DNA of 64,000 nucleotides from Parabacteroides distasonis (GCA_021531775.1 JAFBIU010000009.1:42952-106951), one strand, 5' to 3'. Counted from the stretch's first letter, positions 37,260 to 49,785 are shown. The notes: generated by a model not told the origin, from the sequence alone. Numbers and translations are program-made.

Positions 37260-37649
37260 ATGGCAAAAAAAACAGTCGCAGCAAAGAAGAGAAACGTAAA
37301 AGTTGACGCTATGGGTCAAGCTCACATTCACTCTTCTTTTAATAACATTATTGTGTCTCTTGCCAATAGCGAAGGTCAGGTGATCAGTTGGTCTTCTGCT
37401 GGTAAGATGGGCTTCAGAAGTTCTAAGAAGAACACTCCGTATGCTGCTCAGATGGCAGCTCAGGATTGTGCTAAGGTAGCTTATGATCTGGGCTTGCGTA
37501 AAGTGAAGGTGTATGTAAAGGGACCTGGAAATGGTCGTGAGTCTGCTATTCGTACGATCCATGGTGCAGGTATTGAAGTAACTGAGATTATCGATGTAAC
37601 TCCGTTACCTCATAATGGTTGTCGTCCTCCTAAGAAGAGAAGAGTATAA
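37260..37649 (+). CDS. rpsK: 30S ribosomal protein S11
   Basis: S11 (129 residues) belongs to the 30S platform. Signature sequences are [39 protein letters not shown] and the C-terminal [16 protein letters not shown]. It is followed by a 119-bp gap, one of the longest spacers in the superoperon, before rpsD. Confidence 0.98.
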   Translation: MAKKTVAAKKRNVKVDAMGQAHIHSSFNNIIVSLANSEGQVISWSSAGKMGFRSSKKNTPYAAQMAAQDCAKVAYDLGLRKVKVYVKGPGNGRESAIRTIHGAGIEVTEIIDVTPLPHNGCRPPKKRRV

Positions 37650-37768
37650 TCAATTAGTTTCTTTATTATAGAATCCGGAATTGTGAATAGATTGCATATT
37701 GACCTTATCCTCTCTGTGATCGCGGCTGCACGGTTCTGGGTTCGTTAGAACATTAAAACAAAATAAAA

Positions 37769-38374
37769 ATGGCAAGATATACTGGACCTAAAACAAGAAT
37801 TGCCCGTAAATTTGGTGAGGCGATCTTCGGTGCGGATAAAGTTCTCTCTAAGAAGAATTATCCTCCCGGACAACATGGAAACTCTAGAAAAAGAAAGACT
37901 TCTGAGTATGGTATTCAGTTGCGTGAAAAGCAGAAGGCTAAATATACTTATGGTGTTTTAGAACGTCAGTTTAGAAATCTGTTTGATAAGGCTTCACGTT
38001 CTAAGGGTATCACAGGTGAAGTGCTGTTGCAGTTGTTGGAATCTCGTTTGGATAACATTGTTTATCGTTTGGGTATTGCTCCTACACGTGCAGCTGCTCG
38101 CCAGTTGGTTTCTCACCGTCACATTACCGTTGATGGTTCTGTTGTCAACATTCCGTCTTACTCTGTTAAGGCTGGTCAGATCGTTGGTGTACGTGAGAAA
38201 TCAAAGTCTTTGGAGGTCATTGCTGATGCATTGGCTGGATTCAACCACAGCAAGTATCCTTGGATTGAATGGGATCAGACTTCTATGAGCGGTAAGTACT
38301 TGCACTTGCCCGAAAGAGCTGACATTCCTGAAAGTATTAAAGAACAGTTGATCGTAGAATTGTATTCTAAATAA
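37769..38374 (+). CDS. rpsD: 30S ribosomal protein S4
   Basis: S4 (201 residues) starts 30S assembly. It begins [20 protein letters not shown], with [10 protein letters not shown] and an S4 RNA-binding domain ([34 protein letters not shown]). In E. coli S4 represses the alpha operon; the gap upstream could hold such a site, but no strong structure is evident. Confidence 0.98.
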   Translation: MARYTGPKTRIARKFGEAIFGADKVLSKKNYPPGQHGNSRKRKTSEYGIQLREKQKAKYTYGVLERQFRNLFDKASRSKGITGEVLLQLLESRLDNIVYRLGIAPTRAAARQLVSHRHITVDGSVVNIPSYSVKAGQIVGVREKSKSLEVIADALAGFNHSKYPWIEWDQTSMSGKYLHLPERADIPESIKEQLIVELYSK

Positions 38375-38386
38375 TAATTGATTTCC

Positions 38387-39379
38387 ATGGCGATATTAGC
38401 ATTTCAAAAACCCGATAAAGTATTGATGTTGGAGGCGGACAATTTCTACGGTAAGTTTGAGTTTCGTCCGTTGGAACCTGGTTATGGTATTACGATTGGT
38501 AATGCTTTGCGCCGTATTCTTTTGTCATCTCTTGAAGGTTTTGCTATCACCTCTATCAAGATTGATGGTGTAGATCATGAATTTGGTACTGTACCGGGCG
38601 TTCTTGAAGATGTGACTAACATCATTTTGAATTTGAAGCAGGTTCGCTTCAAGCACATTGTTGATGACATTGAGAATGAAAAAGTAAGTATTACTGTTTC
38701 GGGGGCGGAAGTGTTCAAAGCTGGTGATATCGGTAATCATTTGTCTGGATTTGAAGTTTTGAATCCTGATTTGGTTATCTGTCACTACGATCCCAGTGTT
38801 AGTTTTCAGATTGAGCTGACGATTAACAAGGGTCGTGGTTATGTACCGGCAGACGAGAATAGAGATCCGAATGCAGATGTACATGTCATTGCTATCGATT
38901 CTATTTATACGCCAATTCGTAACGTTAAGTACACCATTGAAAATTTCCGCGTAGAACAGAAGACGGACTACGAGAAATTGGTTCTTGAGATAGCTACTGA
39001 TGGTTCAATTCATCCGAAGGAGGCCTTGAAGGAGGCAGCCAAGATTTTGATTCACCATTTCATGCTCTTCTCAGATGAGAAGATCGCGATTGAGACAGTT
39101 GATAATGACGGTAACGAAGAGTTCGATGAAGAAGTACTTCACATGCGTCAATTGCTCAAGACCAAATTGGCTGATATGGATCTTTCTGTTCGAGCTTTGA
39201 ATTGCTTGAAGGCTGCAGACGTTGAAACCTTGGGTGAGTTAGTCAAGTTCAATAAGAACGACCTGCTGAAGTTCCGTAACTTTGGTAAGAAGTCTCTCAC
39301 TGAATTGGATGAATTGCTTGAGAGTTTGAACCTTTCATTCGGTATGGATATCACAAAGTATAAATTAGATAAAGAATAA
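38387..39379 (+). CDS. rpoA: DNA-directed RNA polymerase subunit alpha
   Basis: Alpha (330 residues) dimerises to nucleate RNA polymerase assembly, and its C-terminal domain contacts activators and upstream DNA. The N-terminal domain has [20 protein letters not shown]. The C-terminal domain (about 250-320) has [20 protein letters not shown] and [19 protein letters not shown]. The ATG at 38387 ([16 protein letters not shown]) is chosen over a TTG at 38378. Confidence 0.98.
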   Translation: MAILAFQKPDKVLMLEADNFYGKFEFRPLEPGYGITIGNALRRILLSSLEGFAITSIKIDGVDHEFGTVPGVLEDVTNIILNLKQVRFKHIVDDIENEKVSITVSGAEVFKAGDIGNHLSGFEVLNPDLVICHYDPSVSFQIELTINKGRGYVPADENRDPNADVHVIAIDSIYTPIRNVKYTIENFRVEQKTDYEKLVLEIATDGSIHPKEALKEAAKILIHHFMLFSDEKIAIETVDNDGNEEFDEEVLHMRQLLKTKLADMDLSVRALNCLKAADVETLGELVKFNKNDLLKFRNFGKKSLTELDELLESLNLSFGMDITKYKLDKE

Positions 39380-39387
39380 GTAAAACG

Positions 39388-39870
39388 ATGAGACATAATA
39401 AAAAATTCAATCATTTAGGTCGTACAAACACTCACCGTGATGCGATGCTTTCCAACATGGCTTGTTCTTTGATTAAGCACAAACGTATTTTTACGACAAC
39501 TGCTAAAGCTAAGGAACTTCGTAAGTTTGTAGAACCGTTGATTACAAAGTCAAAGGAGGATACTACTCATTCAAGACGTGTAGTGTTCAGTTCTTTGCAA
39601 GATAAATATGCTGTAACTGAGTTGTTCAAGGAAATCTCGCAGAAGATCGCTGATCGTCCGGGTGGTTACACTCGTATCATCAAAACAGGTAATCGTTTGG
39701 GTGATAATGCTGCAATGTGTTTCATTGAATTGGTTGACTATGATGAGAACATGATGAAAGACGTCACTAAGAAGACTGCTAAAACTCGTCGTTCTCGTAA
39801 GAAGTCAGCTGCTCCTGCTGCGGAAGTTGTTGCTGAAGCACCTGCTACAGAGGAAAAGGCTGCTGAATAA
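39388..39870 (+). CDS. rplQ: 50S ribosomal protein L17
   Basis: L17 (160 residues, [20 protein letters not shown]) lies near the tunnel exit. The core ends around residue 120 ([16 protein letters not shown]). An Ala/Glu/Lys-rich tail ([17 protein letters not shown]) of low complexity follows, as in other Bacteroidetes. It is the last gene of the superoperon. Confidence 0.98.
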   Translation: MRHNKKFNHLGRTNTHRDAMLSNMACSLIKHKRIFTTTAKAKELRKFVEPLITKSKEDTTHSRRVVFSSLQDKYAVTELFKEISQKIADRPGGYTRIIKTGNRLGDNAAMCFIELVDYDENMMKDVTKKTAKTRRSRKKSAAPAAEVVAEAPATEEKAAE

Positions 39871-39889
39871 TTTTCAACCTTCTATAGTG

Positions 39890-39921
39890 AAAAGCGACTC
39901 AATCTTGAGTCGCTTTTTTTA
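39890..39921 (+). terminator. Terminator of the ribosomal superoperon
   Basis: A stem of up to 13 bp (39890-39902 with 39905-39917), a very small loop and a run of seven T lie 20 bp after the rplQ stop. Confidence 0.9.
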
Positions 39922-39989
39922 TTTCTACCCGCCTCTGCTTCCCTCTTTTGTAATTTATGTTAATCCCTATGGGTTATTCACATTTTCCC

Positions 39990-40020
39990 TTGCTACTCTC
40001 CTTTTTTGGGGTTACTTTTG
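39990..40020 (+). promoter_or_regulatory. Promoter with no downstream ORF
   Basis: TTG (39990-39992), 20 bp and TACTTTTG (40013-40020) match the Bacteroidetes promoter. The nearest terminator is at 40149-40181, and no ORF lies between them. Confidence 0.6.
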
Positions 40021-40026
40021 CAAAGT

Positions 40027-40181
40027 CGATATAGCAATTTGACTATCTAATTCGACATATACCTTGATTTAGACACCAAACCTGTCATGTGAAATGTTAT
40101 AAACGAATTTTACATTGGTCTAAAGAATTGAGAATTTTAAACACATCTAAAAACGGTTCCCTGTGAAGGTCACCGTTTTTT
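40027..40181 (+). ncRNA. Candidate small RNA of about 155 nt
   Basis: A consensus promoter at 39990-40020 and a hairpin terminator (aaaaacggt at 40149-40157 pairing with accgttttt at 40172-40180, ending in T residues) bracket a region with no plausible ORF between the rplQ terminator and the next gene's promoter. No known RNA family was recognised by eye. It could instead be a long leader whose gene starts at 40265, if the terminator is conditional, but that gene has its own promoter at 40203-40231. This and the flanking promoters account for the gap 39871-40264. Confidence 0.4.
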
Positions 40182-40202
40182 GCTTTCATACCCCTTTTTT
40201 TC

Positions 40203-40231
40203 TTTTGATCCGCAAATTAGTTGTATATTTG
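40203..40231 (+). promoter_or_regulatory. Promoter of the DUF3467 gene
   Basis: TTTTG (40203-40207), 16 bp and TATATTTG (40224-40231) lie 33 bp before the ATG at 40265. This excludes the longer upstream reading frame. Confidence 0.7.
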
Positions 40232-40264
40232 TCCTCGTATTTAAACAAATTAATTGGATATATA

Positions 40265-40582
40265 ATGGAAGAAAACAACAAAGCAGCCAATAACGAAATT
40301 CAGATCGAATTGTCTGAAGAAATGGCACAAGGTACGTACGCTAATTTAGCGATTATCTCACATTCAGCTTCTGAGTTTATTTTTGATTTCATCCGTGTCG
40401 TTCCGGGCACTCCGAAAGCAAAGGTTCAGAGCCGTATTATCATGACTCCCGACAATGCACAACGTCTTCTCTTTGCATTGCAGGACAATATCAAGAAGTT
40501 TGGTGAACAGTTGCAAGCTGCCAGTGTAAACAGCAAGACTGCCAACTTTGATGATTTTGCATCACCGAAAGGCGACGCTTAA
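40265..40582 (+). CDS. DUF3467 domain protein
   Basis: The 105-residue protein (MEENNKAANNEIQIELSEEM) matches the DUF3467 family, with the conserved core GTYANLAIISHSASEFIFDF and IMTPDNAQRLLFALQDNI. It is small, acidic and soluble, and its function is unknown. It is monocistronic, with its own promoter and a terminator hairpin directly after the stop. Confidence 0.85.
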   Translation: MEENNKAANNEIQIELSEEMAQGTYANLAIISHSASEFIFDFIRVVPGTPKAKVQSRIIMTPDNAQRLLFALQDNIKKFGEQLQAASVNSKTANFDDFASPKGDA

Positions 40583-40592
40583 TTGATATTTT

Positions 40593-40640
40593 TCCGGACG
40601 CATTACTTTCTTTTCTGGAAGTTACGTCCGGATATTTTTT
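40593..40640 (+). terminator. Terminator of the DUF3467 gene
   Basis: An 8-bp GC-rich stem (40593-40600 with 40625-40632), a 24-base loop and tatttttt follow 10 bp after the stop. Confidence 0.75.
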
Positions 40641-40704
40641 CTCCTCCCATTGCCTGGCTTTTGACTTTTTTCTATTCAAAACGTATAATATCGAAATTCT
40701 TCTC

Positions 40705-40712
40705 TACCTTTG
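40705..40712 (+). promoter_or_regulatory. -7 promoter box of queC-queF
   Basis: TACCTTTG lies 62 bp before the queC ATG, but no good -33 element is seen. A small hairpin (gaaaagc...gcttttc at about 40718-40735) forms in the leader. No preQ1 riboswitch pattern was recognised. Confidence 0.55.
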
Positions 40713-40773
40713 TTGTCGAAAAGCGTTTGCTTTTCCGTGTGCTTGTCTAACCACGTATTAAAAACAAGGTTTT

Positions 40774-41439
40774 ATGAAATATCAAAATGCTGCAATGGTT
40801 TGCTTGTCCGGTGGGCAAGACTCCACTACCTGCCTGTATTGGGCTAAACAACACTTTCAGACAGTTGAAGCTGTTTGTTTCACCTACGGTCAAAAACATG
40901 CATTAGAGGTCGAGAAGGCTCGACAGATCGCCTCAGATGCTCAAGTTCCCTTTCACTTGTTGGATGTCTCTTTGCTAAGCCAATTGGATCCCCGCTGTTC
41001 ATTGACCAATCAATCCGTCGAAATGGATCAAGAAAAACCGGTAGATTCCTATCCGAATACCTTTGTGCCGGGTCGTAACATGGTTTTCTTGACTTTTGCT
41101 GCTATTCTTGCCCGCAGCAAGGGGATTTTTCACTTAGTGACCGGTGTTTCCGAGGCTGATTACAGTGGCTATCCTGATTGCCGGGACACTTTCATCCGAT
41201 CGCTCAATGTTACACTCAATCTGGCTATGGACGAACAGTTTGTTCTCCATACCCCATTGATGAATCTCGATAAAAGTGAGGTCTGGGAATTGTCCGATCA
41301 ATTGGGTGTTTTCGATTATGTTCGTACGCATACACTCACCTGCTACAATGGAATACCAGGCGATGGATGTGGACACTGTCCCGCTTGCACATTAAGAAAC
41401 GAGGGTTTACGAATCTATTTACAACGTAGAAATCATTAA
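40774..41439 (+). CDS. queC: 7-cyano-7-deazaguanine (preQ0) synthase
   Basis: QueC converts 7-carboxy-7-deazaguanine to preQ0 with ATP and ammonia in queuosine synthesis. The 221-residue protein has the PP-loop ATP motif [13 protein letters not shown] near residue 12 and [14 protein letters not shown]. The C-terminal zinc site has the cysteines of [19 protein letters not shown]. It is followed 4 bp later by queF. queD and queE are not in the window. Confidence 0.96.
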   Translation: MKYQNAAMVCLSGGQDSTTCLYWAKQHFQTVEAVCFTYGQKHALEVEKARQIASDAQVPFHLLDVSLLSQLDPRCSLTNQSVEMDQEKPVDSYPNTFVPGRNMVFLTFAAILARSKGIFHLVTGVSEADYSGYPDCRDTFIRSLNVTLNLAMDEQFVLHTPLMNLDKSEVWELSDQLGVFDYVRTHTLTCYNGIPGDGCGHCPACTLRNEGLRIYLQRRNH

Positions 41440-41443
41440 CGAT

Positions 41444-41917
41444 ATGGACGATCGGAAAAAAGAGGGCGAATTGCATCTTCTGGGGAATACTACAGTCTAT
41501 CGCCAGGATTATGCGCCCGAAGTATTAGAGGCTTTCACCAACAAGCATCCCGAAAACGATTATTGGGTACGGTTTAACTGTCCTGAGTTCACCAGTCTGT
41601 GTCCGATTACGGGCCAGCCTGATTTTGCTACTATCTATATCGATTACATTCCTGATATCAAGATGGTAGAGAGCAAAAGTTTGAAACTCTATCTGTTCAG
41701 TTTTCGTAGCCATGGTGCCTTTCATGAAGATTGCGTCAATATTATCATGAAAGACCTGATCCGTTTGATGGATCCCAAGTACATCGAAGTGACAGGTATC
41801 TTCACGCCTCGCGGCGGTATCAGTATCTATCCCTATTGCAACTATGGTCGGCCCGGAACGAAATATGCCGAATTAGCGGAGACGCGATTGTTTTCTCATA
41901 ATATGTCTGTCCGATAA
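41444..41917 (+). CDS. queF: NADPH-dependent preQ0 reductase
   Basis: QueF reduces the nitrile of preQ0 to the aminomethyl of preQ1. This is the short, single-domain (type I) form of 157 residues. The QueF substrate motif is [20 protein letters not shown], and the catalytic Cys is in [15 protein letters not shown]. It is in one operon with queC, so preQ0 and preQ1 steps are coexpressed. Confidence 0.96.
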   Translation: MDDRKKEGELHLLGNTTVYRQDYAPEVLEAFTNKHPENDYWVRFNCPEFTSLCPITGQPDFATIYIDYIPDIKMVESKSLKLYLFSFRSHGAFHEDCVNIIMKDLIRLMDPKYIEVTGIFTPRGGISIYPYCNYGRPGTKYAELAETRLFSHNMSVR

Positions 41918-41938
41918 TGCATCATTCGTAAAAAACTG

Positions 41939-41946
41939 TATCTTTG
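41939..41946 (+). promoter_or_regulatory. -7 promoter box of the DUF1080 gene
   Basis: TATCTTTG lies 39 bp before the ATG; a TTG partner at the right distance is not evident. Confidence 0.5.
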
Positions 41947-41985
41947 CAACCGAATATTGTTAACATTTTAATAGAATATTGAGCC

Positions 41986-42786
41986 ATGAGTAAGAAATTA
42001 TTCGTAGTTGCAGCTGCTTTATTGGCCGGTTGCACCATTGCCGTAGCGCAAGACAAAAAGAAACAGGAATTTGTGATGCCGACAGGTTATGCTGGTATTA
42101 CACATGAGATGTCAGAATTTTATGAGCCGGTTCCTCCCATTGTAACTCCGGGACACGAACTGGCAGGGGGTGGTTTTACAGCTCCATCAGATGCTATCGT
42201 GTTGTTTGACGGAAAAGACCTTTCTGCTTGGCAGAGCCCGAAGGGTGGTCCGGCCGAATGGGATGTGAAAGATGGTGTAGTGACCGTCAACAAGAAGAAA
42301 GGTGACATTCAGACCAAGCAGAAGTTTGAAAACTTCCAGTTGCACATCGAATGGCGCGTGCCGGAAAACATCACCGGAGAAGGCCAATCTCGAGGTAATA
42401 GTGGTGTCTTCCTGCAGGGAATCTATGAGGTACAGGTATTGGATTGCTATAACAATACTACCTATACCAATGGTATGACCGGTAGTATCTACAAGCAGAG
42501 CCGTCCGTTGGCCAATGCGATGCGTAAGCCGGGCGAATGGAACGTCTATGACATTATCTACACGGCTCCCACATTCAAGGCTGATGGATCTTATCGTACT
42601 CGTCCGATGGTGACAGTTATTCAGAATGGTGTTGTTCTGCAGAATAATACGACCATTTTGGGTACTACGGAATGGATCGGTTTCCCGCAGGAAAAAGCAC
42701 ATGGAGCTGGTCCGATCCTGTTGCAGAGCCATGGTGACCCCAGTGAACCGATTAGCTTCCGTAACATCTGGATTCGTGAATTATAA
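41986..42786 (+). CDS. Exported DUF1080 (3-keto-disaccharide hydrolase-like) protein
   Basis: This 266-residue protein has a signal peptide (MSKKLFVVAAALLAGCTIAV). LLAGC at 12-16 is a possible lipobox, while AVAQ just after is a possible signal peptidase I site, so lipidation is uncertain. The rest is a DUF1080 jelly-roll resembling concanavalin lectins: FDGKDLSAWQSPKGGPAEWD, NSGVFLQGIYEVQVLD and GPILLQSHGDPSEPISFRNI. Some DUF1080 proteins hydrolyse 3-keto-glycosides; that activity is a possibility here, not a demonstration. It stands alone between promoters and a terminator. Confidence 0.85.
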   Translation: MSKKLFVVAAALLAGCTIAVAQDKKKQEFVMPTGYAGITHEMSEFYEPVPPIVTPGHELAGGGFTAPSDAIVLFDGKDLSAWQSPKGGPAEWDVKDGVVTVNKKKGDIQTKQKFENFQLHIEWRVPENITGEGQSRGNSGVFLQGIYEVQVLDCYNNTTYTNGMTGSIYKQSRPLANAMRKPGEWNVYDIIYTAPTFKADGSYRTRPMVTVIQNGVVLQNNTTILGTTEWIGFPQEKAHGAGPILLQSHGDPSEPISFRNIWIREL

Positions 42787-42805
42787 TCGAGAAAGGGTAA
42801 AAAGT

Positions 42806-42837
42806 AAAGGGGATACTGACGGATCAGTATCCCCTTT
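42806..42837. terminator. Shared terminator of the DUF1080 gene and tRNA-Ala
   Basis: A perfect 14-bp stem (42806-42819 with 42824-42837) has a 4-base loop. On the minus strand it is followed by a T-rich tract, so it ends the tRNA-Ala transcript; it is also 20 bp past the DUF1080 stop. Confidence 0.8.
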
Positions 42838-42853
42838 GACATCTTGAGCTGTG

Positions 42854-42927
42854 TGGAGCATATCGGACTCGAACCGATCACCTTCAGACTGCCAGTCTGA
42901 CGCTCTAGCCGGATGAGCTAATGCCCC
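42854..42927 (-). tRNA. tRNA-Ala (anticodon GGC)
   Basis: The minus strand folds into a complete cloverleaf with acceptor GGGGCAT pairing ATGCTCC, including the G3:U70 wobble that is the alanine identity element. The anticodon loop CTGGCAG gives GGC, and the T loop is TTCGAGT. The discriminator is A and CCA is not encoded. Confidence 0.97.
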
Positions 42928-42945
42928 GTTGACTGTTTTCAGTTG

Positions 42946-42975
42946 CAAATGTAGTATAACTTTTTTAATATGCAA
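42946..42975 (-). promoter_or_regulatory. Promoter of tRNA-Ala
   Basis: On the minus strand TTG (42975-42973), 19 bp and TACATTTG (42953-42946) lie 18 bp before the mature tRNA. Confidence 0.75.
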
Positions 42976-43003
42976 TCATTTCTTCCTTAAAAAGCTGATA
43001 AAT

Positions 43004-43034
43004 TTTGTTGTTGGCTTTATAATATGTATATTTG
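43004..43034 (+). promoter_or_regulatory. Promoter of the sugar MFS transporter
   Basis: TTTG (43004-43007), 19 bp and TATATTTG (43027-43034) imply a start near 43041. This rules out the longer frame beginning at 43032. Confidence 0.75.
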
Positions 43035-43055
43035 CCATTATCAAATCTTTTCCTC

Positions 43056-44279
43056 ATGATGAACAAACAATCTAAACATGCTTTAGTTGAGGCACCGGGC
43101 GGAAAATCCTATCTGGTGCCCTTTGTGTTAATTACCAGTCTATTTCTTCTTTGGGGATTTGCCCATGGTCTGCTGGATGTGTTGAACAAACATTTTCAAG
43201 GCGCATTTACCATGAGCAAGGCGGAGAGTGGTCTGGTACAGTTTTCTACCTACATCGCCTATTTCCTGATGGCCTTGCCGGCCGGAGCCTTTATGAAACG
43301 TTTTGGCTATCAACGAGGTATTATAGCAGGTCTTTCGCTTTTTGCCATTGGCGCATTTGGCTTTATTCCTGCCGCTTACCTACATTCGGCTACTCCCTTC
43401 TTGATTGCTTTGTTCATCATAGCTTGTGGATTATGCATGTTGGAAACCGCTGCCAATCCCTATTCCACGATTTTAGGGCCGGCTGAATCAGCTGCCCGTC
43501 GGATCAACCTGTCGCAATCGTTCAATGGACTGGGTTGGATCTTAGGACCGTTGGTAGGAGGTTGGCTGATCTTTGGAGCGGATTCAGCCGATGCCTCTGC
43601 TTTGGCACGTCCCTACATTTTGGTAGGTAGTTTGGTGTTGTTGGTAGCATTGCTATTCTTGAAGATACGCTTACCTGAGGTCAAGGCCTCCGCTGAACCT
43701 ACGTCTGCTGTGGAAGTAGAGCCGTCGGGCGATTCCCTTAGCCGTCATCCGCAATTCATTCGGGCTGTCATTGCACAAGCCTGCTATTGTGCCGCCCAAA
43801 CCGGTATCTTCAGCTTCTTTATCAACTATGTAACCGAATTGGATCCCTCGATGGATAACTTGTCCGCTTCGCGCATTTTGGCCTTCGGAGGTATGGGGCT
43901 CTTCATGATTGGACGACTGTCGGGAAGTTTTGTGATGGATCGGGTAGCTCCACGTCGCCTACTGATGGGCTATGCGTTTGCTTGCATGATCTGTATGGGT
44001 TTGGTTGTTGCCTCCATCGGACAAATCTCCCTGTATGCCCTCTACTTCTCCTTCTTCTTCATGTCCATCATGTTCCCTACGATCTTTGCGTTGGGTATCG
44101 ACCGATTAGGTTCGTTGACCCAAAAGGGATCCTCCTGCATTGTGATGGGAGTTGCCGGAGGCGCATTCAGCCCGATGCTGATGGGTTATCTGGGTGCAGA
44201 ACAGATGGCGTTGGGCTTCTTGGTGCCTTTGGTGGCCTTCCTCTACATCCTCTATTTTGCTTTCAGCTGTCGGAAATAA
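43056..44279 (+). CDS. FucP/GlcP-like sugar:H+ symporter (MFS)
   Basis: This twelve-helix major facilitator of the fucose/glucose-galactose permease group is about 407 residues from the ATG at 43056 (or 43059). Group features include FLLWGFAHGLLDVLNKHFQ in helix 1, GLVQFSTYIAYFLMALPAG in helix 2 and the helix 4 segment CMLETAANPYSTILGP, where fucose permeases carry the proton-coupling Glu. The loop GFNGLGW-type SQSFNGLGWILGPLVGG is also typical. The sugar is uncertain. It is a single gene, and an inverted-repeat terminator follows. Confidence 0.88.
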   Translation: MMNKQSKHALVEAPGGKSYLVPFVLITSLFLLWGFAHGLLDVLNKHFQGAFTMSKAESGLVQFSTYIAYFLMALPAGAFMKRFGYQRGIIAGLSLFAIGAFGFIPAAYLHSATPFLIALFIIACGLCMLETAANPYSTILGPAESAARRINLSQSFNGLGWILGPLVGGWLIFGADSADASALARPYILVGSLVLLVALLFLKIRLPEVKASAEPTSAVEVEPSGDSLSRHPQFIRAVIAQACYCAAQTGIFSFFINYVTELDPSMDNLSASRILAFGGMGLFMIGRLSGSFVMDRVAPRRLLMGYAFACMICMGLVVASIGQISLYALYFSFFFMSIMFPTIFALGIDRLGSLTQKGSSCIVMGVAGGAFSPMLMGYLGAEQMALGFLVPLVAFLYILYFAFSCRK

Positions 44280-44293
44280 GCGGATGATGGTCC

Positions 44294-44336
44294 CGTTCGT
44301 GCTTGCTGTTCGGTCAGAAAACGGCAAGCACGAACG
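44294..44336. terminator. Inverted repeat between convergent genes
   Basis: A perfect 13-bp stem (44294-44306 with 44324-44336) around a 17-base loop separates the convergent MFS and RSH genes. A T-run is weak on both sides, so termination is likely but not certain. Confidence 0.6.
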
Positions 44337-44345
44337 AGAGACTCC

Positions 44346-46217
44346 TTACTGCATCCGTTCTCTGCGAACCTCATCCACCCCTTTGATTGCATTCAACCGC
44401 TCGATGGACTCTTGCAGTTCACGCAAGGAATGAACGGAAAAGTTAATCGTACAATCGACAATCTCATCTGTCGTCACCGTATGAAGGCTATCGATGGAGA
44501 GATGCAGCAGATTCGTAATACAATCGACAATATCGATCAGCAGGTGATAACGGTCAATGGCCAGTATGCGTACACGTACAGGATATAAGATGTCCATATC
44601 TTCCTGAAAATCTACCGATACAATCGAGTCACCATCTTGTGAAGCCTGTCGGATGGCCGTGTCGCAATTGCGTTTATGAATCGTGACGGTACCGTCTGCC
44701 TCCCGGAAACCGATCACCTCATCTCCCGGTAGCGGATGACAATGCGGACAGCGGTTTTTGGGGGCTGTCTTCACATGCTTGAAGTAGTGGATAAGGAATT
44801 TCTTGGCCTTGTAAGTCAATACATAATCAACCCAATCCGGCTTGGGCTCTACGGTCGGGTTCACCCCAATCTCCACACAATCGCCATGGTTCAGTTCCGT
44901 CTTGACCGAACAAAGCTTGCCATTGATATGGGCATATTGGGCATGTTCACCGATCTGCTTATGAATCTCGAATGCAAAATCCAGAGCCGTCGCATGTTGC
45001 GGCAAAATGACTCCCTTACCGTTAGGTGTGAACACCATGATATCTTCGTTATAGAAAGAGGTAACCACACTGTCCATGAATCCCCCTTCGTTACTCTCGG
45101 CCAAATCTTTCAGCACCGAGCGGAACTTGTCGATCCAACTGCTTCGGTTGCTTTCCGTACGGTCGGCCACACAACCCATGCGCGAATTGCGCGTCATACG
45201 GGCCGAAGAGATGTGCAACTCTTCCCACGATCCCTGTTCGCTCAACAACTTGATGTGGAAACTCTGGTAACCATTCTCTTTGGGTGAGTCGATGTAGTTG
45301 ATGATACTGCCCGGTTTTTCTTTGAACACATCTGTCAGGATGGAGTAGATCCGGAGGCAGGTTGTCTTTTCCGATTCGTTGGGTTGGTTGGGGAAAATGA
45401 CGCGGATGATGTGGCGGAAGTCAATGTGTTTGAAGTCACGGCCCTGCTGGCGCATGCGTCGCCAGATGCTGTAGGGCTGTCGGTAGCGGATCTCCGTGCG
45501 AACCTCCAAGCCATGTTCAGCCAGTAGGGAGATGATCCGACCGGTAAAGATCTTCAGCGGCTCCTGATTGTCCTGCTGGTCTTGCAAGATCTGCTGTTCG
45601 ATGCTTTTATACTCCTGAGGACATCGATAGCGAAGGCTCAGGTTCTCCAGTTCTCGACGGATGCCGTTAAATCCCAGGCGGTTCGCCAAGGGAGCATAAA
45701 AGTAATCCGTTTCGCCGGCAATCTTCATCTGTTTGTCCGGACGCATACTCTCCAACGTACGCATATTGTGGATCCGGTCAGCCAGTTTCAGCAAGATGGC
45801 ACGAATGTCGTAATGGACCGAATCGAGCATCTGCTTGTAGTTATCGACCTGTTTGGAAGTCTCGTAGTTGGTCTTTTTCTTCTTGGTGACAACCCCCACC
45901 AGGAAGGCCACCTCATCACCGAACTGTTCCCGAATCTCGTCCAGCGTGACGGGAGTATCCTCCACCACATCATGCAGGAAAGCGGCAATGACCGTGTTGG
46001 GGCCCAACTGCAACTCCTCCGCAACGATACGCGCCACCGCGACGGGATGGATGATGTAAGGTTCGCCACTCTTACGGGTCTGTCCCTCATGTGCTTTCCG
46101 GGCGAATTGAAAAGCAGCCTGGATGCGGGCAACATCTTCCGGTGCCACCCGTTGCGACATGGCCTCAATGATGCTGGCCACACGCTCATTAATGATCTGA
46201 TCGAAACTATCCATCAT
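44346..46217 (-). CDS. RSH (RelA/SpoT homologue), hydrolase intact, synthetase divergent
   Basis: This (p)ppGpp-metabolising protein of 623 residues has the order HD hydrolase (about 35-185), synthetase-like (about 225-350), TGS (about 395-455) and C-terminal ACT (about 550-620). Hydrolase residues are all present: His57 in IIHPVAVA, His82-Asp83 in FLHDVVEDT and Asp147 in KLADRIHN. In the synthetase region GYQS is kept (NGYQSFH, 315-321), but GRxKHxYS has become RYRQPYS and EVQIRT has become ELHISS. The Mg-binding Asp of the DxxAxR motif aligns only if a one-residue shift is allowed. A hydrolase-dominant, SpoT-like role is inferred. The gene is divergent from the ABC-F gene and convergent to the MFS gene. 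Confidence 0.9.
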   Translation of the reverse strand: MMDSFDQIINERVASIIEAMSQRVAPEDVARIQAAFQFARKAHEGQTRKSGEPYIIHPVAVARIVAEELQLGPNTVIAAFLHDVVEDTPVTLDEIREQFGDEVAFLVGVVTKKKKTNYETSKQVDNYKQMLDSVHYDIRAILLKLADRIHNMRTLESMRPDKQMKIAGETDYFYAPLANRLGFNGIRRELENLSLRYRCPQEYKSIEQQILQDQQDNQEPLKIFTGRIISLLAEHGLEVRTEIRYRQPYSIWRRMRQQGRDFKHIDFRHIIRVIFPNQPNESEKTTCLRIYSILTDVFKEKPGSIINYIDSPKENGYQSFHIKLLSEQGSWEELHISSARMTRNSRMGCVADRTESNRSSWIDKFRSVLKDLAESNEGGFMDSVVTSFYNEDIMVFTPNGKGVILPQHATALDFAFEIHKQIGEHAQYAHINGKLCSVKTELNHGDCVEIGVNPTVEPKPDWVDYVLTYKAKKFLIHYFKHVKTAPKNRCPHCHPLPGDEVIGFREADGTVTIHKRNCDTAIRQASQDGDSIVSVDFQEDMDILYPVRVRILAIDRYHLLIDIVDCITNLLHLSIDSLHTVTTDEIVDCTINFSVHSLRELQESIERLNAIKGVDEVRRERMQ

Positions 46218-46268
46218 GCCGTATTAGTTTATATAGCGTTAACACTATCTCGTTTGTTATACAAAACA

Positions 46269-46301
46269 CAAAAGTAGATAATTTTATTCGTATCTTTGCA
46301 A
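46269..46301 (-). promoter_or_regulatory. Promoter of the RSH gene
   Basis: On the minus strand TTG (46301-46299), 22 bp and TACTTTTG (46276-46269) lie 52 bp before the ATG, overlapping the divergent ABC-F promoter box. Confidence 0.65.
46291..46298 (+). promoter_or_regulatory. -7 promoter box of the ABC-F operon
   Basis: TATCTTTG lies 39 bp before the ABC-F ATG. It interdigitates with the RSH promoter, so the two may compete for polymerase. Confidence 0.6.
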
Positions 46302-46327
46302 CCTCCAAACGCAATTTAATTAGGTAA

Positions 46328-49785
<3,458 letters not shown>

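Noticed and set aside
37650..37768. The rpsK-rpsD gap as an S4 autoregulatory site or internal promoter
   Set aside because: Only a 5-bp hairpin (37733-37737 with 37747-37751) is visible and no TAnnTTTG box is present, so nothing firm can be called.
40163..40264. Extra hydrophobic N-terminus of the DUF3467 protein
   Set aside because: The promoter -7 box at 40224-40231 is inside it, and the DUF3467 family starts near the ATG at 40265.
40681..40773. A preQ1 riboswitch upstream of queC
   Set aside because: No preQ1-type pseudoknot sequence could be recognised; only a short hairpin is present in the leader.
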